NCBI RefSeq assembly: GCF_020731355.1
Contig: NZ_JAJFZK010000010.1
Coordinates: forward strand, 1 to 64,000
Reading direction: 5' to 3'
DNA from: Bacillus sp. REN16
GTDB taxonomy: Bacteria; Bacillota; Bacilli; Bacillales; Bacillaceae_L
Length of the DNA: 64,000 bases
Below, in pieces: positions 61,344 to 64,000 of the stretch. The position numbers and the translations under genes were made by a program. The notes beneath the pieces were generated by a model, which was given only the letters and a program-made list of their open reading frames with translations, searched no databases and was not told the DNA's origin. Position 1 is the stretch's first letter; each line of letters starts with the position of its first letter.

Positions 61344-62663
61344 ATGTTTTTACATGGAACAAGCAAAGTAACTGAAAAAAACCACTTAGAGATAGGTGGG
61401 GTAGATACGGTAGAATTAGCAAAACAATACGGCACACCTCTATATGTGTATGATGTCGCACTTATCAGAGAACGTGCCAGAAGCTTTCGTGAAACATTTA
61501 ATCGTTTAAATATCCCTGCACAAGTTGCATACGCAAGTAAAGCCTTTTCAACAGTAGCGATGGTGCAGCTCGCTCATGAGGAAGGACTTTCACTAGATGT
61601 TGTTTCAGGCGGGGAATTATATACTGCTCTTCAAGCAGGGTTTCCAGTCGAACGAATTCACTTCCATGGTAATAATAAAAGCTTCGAAGAACTAGACATG
61701 GCTGTTAAAAATAAAATTGGATGTATTGTTGTAGACAATTTTTACGAGCTTTCTTTGTTAGAACAGGTTTGTATCGAAAATAAATCAACAATGAAAATTT
61801 TATTGCGGGTAACGCCAGGAGTTGAAGCCCATACCCATGATTATATTACAACTGGCCAGGATGACTCGAAATTTGGATTTGGACTTGATAATGGACAAGC
61901 AGACCAAGCTGTAGAGCAGGCGCTTCATTCTGAATACTTAGAATTATTAGGGATACATTCCCATATTGGGTCGCAAATTTTTGAAACAACAGGATTTTTA
62001 GTCGCAGCCGGTAAAATGTTTGCAAAACTAAAAGACTGGAAGGACCGTATGGATTTTGTACCAAAAGTTTTAAATCTAGGCGGTGGGTTTGGAATTCGTT
62101 ACACCGAAGAAGATAAACCACTTCCAGTGTCAGAATATGTTGAAGCCATTATTGGGGAAGTAAAAAAGCATGCGGATGATCTATCGATCGACATCCCTGA
62201 AATTTGGATTGAGCCAGGTCGATCAATAGTAGGTGATGCGGGAACAACGATTTATTCCGTTGGTTCTCGAAAAGAAGTACCTGATATTCGCCAATATTTA
62301 GCAATTGATGGGGGTATGACAGATAATATTAGACCCGCCCTCTATCAAGCAAAATATGAGGCTGTTTTAGCAAATCGTGCCCTTGATCCTACGGAGGAAA
62401 CAGTTTCAATTGCGGGTAAATGCTGTGAATCTGGGGATATGCTTATTTGGGATTTACCATTACCAAAAGCAAATTCAGATGATCTATTAGCCGTTTTCTG
62501 TACGGGAGCATACGGATATGCTATGGCTAATAATTATAACCGCATACCAAGACCAGCTGTGGTATTCGTAGAAAATGGTGAGGCGCAGCTAGTTGTTCAA
62601 CGCGAAAGCTATGAAGATCTAGTAAGGTTAGACATTCCATTCAAAACAAAAGTAGTTGAATAA
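61344..62663 (+). CDS. lysA: Diaminopimelate decarboxylase
   Basis: The protein has 439 residues. The pyridoxal-phosphate lysine lies in AYASKAFSTVAM, with GGGFGIRYT, the phosphate-binding EPGRSIVGDAG and the C-terminal site CESGDML. It makes lysine from meso-diaminopimelate, the last step of the pathway. It follows spoVAF, as in B. subtilis, and has its own terminator. Confidence 0.95.
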   Translation: MFLHGTSKVTEKNHLEIGGVDTVELAKQYGTPLYVYDVALIRERARSFRETFNRLNIPAQVAYASKAFSTVAMVQLAHEEGLSLDVVSGGELYTALQAGFPVERIHFHGNNKSFEELDMAVKNKIGCIVVDNFYELSLLEQVCIENKSTMKILLRVTPGVEAHTHDYITTGQDDSKFGFGLDNGQADQAVEQALHSEYLELLGIHSHIGSQIFETTGFLVAAGKMFAKLKDWKDRMDFVPKVLNLGGGFGIRYTEEDKPLPVSEYVEAIIGEVKKHADDLSIDIPEIWIEPGRSIVGDAGTTIYSVGSRKEVPDIRQYLAIDGGMTDNIRPALYQAKYEAVLANRALDPTEETVSIAGKCCESGDMLIWDLPLPKANSDDLLAVFCTGAYGYAMANNYNRIPRPAVVFVENGEAQLVVQRESYEDLVRLDIPFKTKVVE

Positions 62664-62670
62664 ACAGACG

Positions 62671-62703
62671 AAAACCCACGAAAATTCGTGGGTTTTGTTT
62701 TGT
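62671..62703. terminator. Rho-independent terminator between lysA and the DUF1002 gene
   Basis: The 12-bp stem AAAACCCACGAA/TTCGTGGGTTTT has a two-base loop, with A-rich and T-rich flanks, so it serves both convergent genes. Confidence 0.88.
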
Positions 62704-63570
62704 CTATTTGAAAAAGTTCTTAATGGCGTCAATCAGGTTGACAAAGAATTCTTTTAGTTTATCTAAAAAACTTTGACCCTCTTCTGATTCAAGAAAATTG
62801 GTTAGCTTTTCCTTTGCTAAATTTAATTGTTCCCCAACCTGGTTCCAGTCGATATTAAGTTCCATTAGCTTATTAAAAAGCTCCATTAGTCGATTAATAT
62901 CGGCATCTGATAATGTAATCCCCAAGTCTTTCGCAGCATTTATGATAATGGTACGAAGCTCTTCGTCGTTTTTTGGTGCATTTTTAGCTATTTCATCCTT
63001 AATCTTTGCCATTAAGGCAGCAGCTTCTTCTGCACCAATTTTCTCACTTAATTTTGTAGTTTCGACCATTTCTTCATTGGCAATTTGCTTAACATCTTCA
63101 GGAATTACCTTGTCTGAAGAAATCTCGTATGCTTTAATAATTCCAGTTAATGCTGCTGTTCCAGAAACGTCAAAAGGTCCTGTTACATAAATTGTTGCAT
63201 CCTTTACACCAGCTGTAATTAGCGCATTGGCATACATTTCCTCTGTAATTAAAGTAATATGTTTTGAAATAGTTACATCTAACCCAGATCCTTTTTCACC
63301 AATCGTGATTGAGGCCGAAGATAGGGCTTTATTTCCAATTCTTGCCTTCGGAATATAGCTTCCAAGGTATTGATGTTCTTCGGCGTTTGTGACGACGACT
63401 GTTTGCGGGTTCTCAGGTGCATTCATTTCTTTTAGGATTGCGTCTTTTTGAGCAGCGGTCAGATCCTCGCCGAGTGTAATAATCACATCTCCGGGTGCAG
63501 CGTCAGCGAAGCTAAGTGATGGAAAAATGAGTGAAAACACGAGTAAAAATGAGAGAAATTTATATTTCAA
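62704..63570 (-). CDS. DUF1002 secreted protein
   Basis: The protein has 288 residues. A signal peptide (FLSFLLVFSLIFPSLSFADA) is followed by the DUF1002 domain: VIITLGEDLTAAQKDAILKE, YIPKARIGNKALSSASITI and VTGPFDVSGTAALTGIIKAY. The C-terminal half is helical and acidic. It is exported; the function is unknown. It is common beside lysA and ppiB in Bacillus. Confidence 0.85.
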   Translation of the reverse strand: MKYKFLSFLLVFSLIFPSLSFADAAPGDVIITLGEDLTAAQKDAILKEMNAPENPQTVVVTNAEEHQYLGSYIPKARIGNKALSSASITIGEKGSGLDVTISKHITLITEEMYANALITAGVKDATIYVTGPFDVSGTAALTGIIKAYEISSDKVIPEDVKQIANEEMVETTKLSEKIGAEEAAALMAKIKDEIAKNAPKNDEELRTIIINAAKDLGITLSDADINRLMELFNKLMELNIDWNQVGEQLNLAKEKLTNFLESEEGQSFLDKLKEFFVNLIDAIKNFFK

Positions 63571-63764
63571 ATTTGTTTCCTCCTTTATTTTTTCAAAAAA
63601 CAGAGATATCCATCGTTCATATTATACAATATTCGTTACCAAAAACATCTATTTGACTTTGAATTAGGAAAAACACTCCTTTCTGATTGGATTATTCGAA
63701 CCATTTATAGTAAAATGAACTCGTTCAATACATATGGACGAAAGATTAGGAGCGGAGGTTTCAA

Positions 63765-64000
63765 ATGAAAAAAGCTAGCATTGAATTTGAAAACGGAGAA
63801 AAAATTGTAATTGAGTTATATTCTAACGAAGCACCTGGAACTGTAGCAAACTTTGAAAAGCTTGCGAATGAAGGGTTTTATAATGGCCTAACTTTCCACC
63901 GTGTAATCCCAGGATTTGTTGCCCAAGGAGGCGACCCTAACGGGAACGGGACAGGTGGACCTGGGTACACTATTAAGTGTGAAACAGAAGGAAATCCACA
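63765..64000 (+). CDS. ppiB: Peptidyl-prolyl cis-trans isomerase B, 5' part
   Basis: The gene is cut by the right edge of the window; 78 codons are present from the ATG behind GGAGG. It is a cyclophilin: [20 protein letters not shown], the active-site [15 protein letters not shown], then [11 protein letters not shown]. It is a cytoplasmic prolyl isomerase. The neighbours lysA and DUF1002 support the name. Confidence 0.93.
   Translation, partial: MKKASIEFENGEKIVIELYSNEAPGTVANFEKLANEGFYNGLTFHRVIPGFVAQGGDPNGNGTGGPGYTIKCETEGNP

Noticed and set aside
62798-63190. Open frame of 130 codons opposite the DUF1002 gene
   Set aside because: It is a long antisense frame caused by codon bias; the minus-strand gene has a signal peptide, family motifs and a terminator.

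Overview
The window reads as a chromosomal stretch of an endospore-forming Bacillaceae bacterium (Bacillus or a close relative). The evidence is the AT-rich Firmicutes codon use, strong AGGAGG ribosome binding sites, the order fur-yqzK-xerD-deoB-pupG-pdp-dacF-spoIIAA-spoIIAB-sigF-spoVAA..AF-lysA-ppiB, the yqk cluster with mciZ, and promoters that fit sigma-F, sigma-G, sigma-E and sigma-H. I saw no rRNA, tRNA or CRISPR array.

Region 1 (1-16 kb) is an accessory island of broken and transferred genes. It opens with the tail of a NucS-like nuclease with an in-frame stop. Next come a two-gene unit of unknown function (345-2910, DUF5677-like plus partner), a GIY-YIG nuclease and a small membrane protein. 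A 4-kb segment bracketed by two 65-bp copies of a yvrJ 3' end (5051, 9080) carries a solitary HsdR-N-type nuclease, a PC4-like protein, and an operon with a putative R-S-E ADP-ribosyltransferase beside a frameshifted gene that ends at a P-loop-like motif. A 5'-truncated DnaD-type phage replication gene, a GH18 lipoprotein, a membrane protein and an AbrB-like regulator follow. The island ends with two partial copies of a LexA-controlled uvrX-yolD operon, one keeping uvrX and the other keeping yolD, on either side of an Rpn-type nuclease gene.

Region 2 (16-25 kb) is an amide-utilisation regulon that I infer from sequence. A cytoplasmic AmiC-like ligand-binding domain is fused to a sigma-54 activator. 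Consensus -24/-12 promoters sit in front of an AmiS/UreI channel gene and in front of an AtzG-like/amidase gene pair. A shared 17-bp motif upstream of both promoters is a candidate enhancer site. An ArsB-type transporter, a decayed dienelactone hydrolase gene, a tandem-repeat Gly/Gln/Trp-rich protein and a DUF2935 protein follow.

Region 3 (25-38 kb) is iron and redox related: a Fur-box-preceded siderophore ABC transporter (ATPase, binding lipoprotein, two permeases), a divergent ferredoxin-NADP reductase-like gene, a second Fur-boxed flavin reductase-like gene, a CDGSH protein and a HesB-like protein. Within it lies a two-gene Pnkp-Hen1 RNA repair operon, and a large protein joining a degenerate dihydroorotate-dehydrogenase-like domain to a polytopic membrane domain.

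Region 4 (38-47 kb) is the yqkB-C-D / yqkE-F / mciZ / nudF / endonuclease Q block. It is interrupted by a ketone-body/leucine breakdown set (HMG-CoA lyase, thiolase, CoA-transferase A and B). Region 5 (46.7-64 kb) is core genome: spoIIM, fur, yqzK, xerD, nucleoside phosphorylase genes, dacF-spoIIA, spoVA, lysA, a DUF1002 protein and the start of ppiB. Two related palindromic repeats of about 120 bp flank dacF.

All calls come from reading the sequence and translations. No database search was run, so family names rest on recognised motifs and context.
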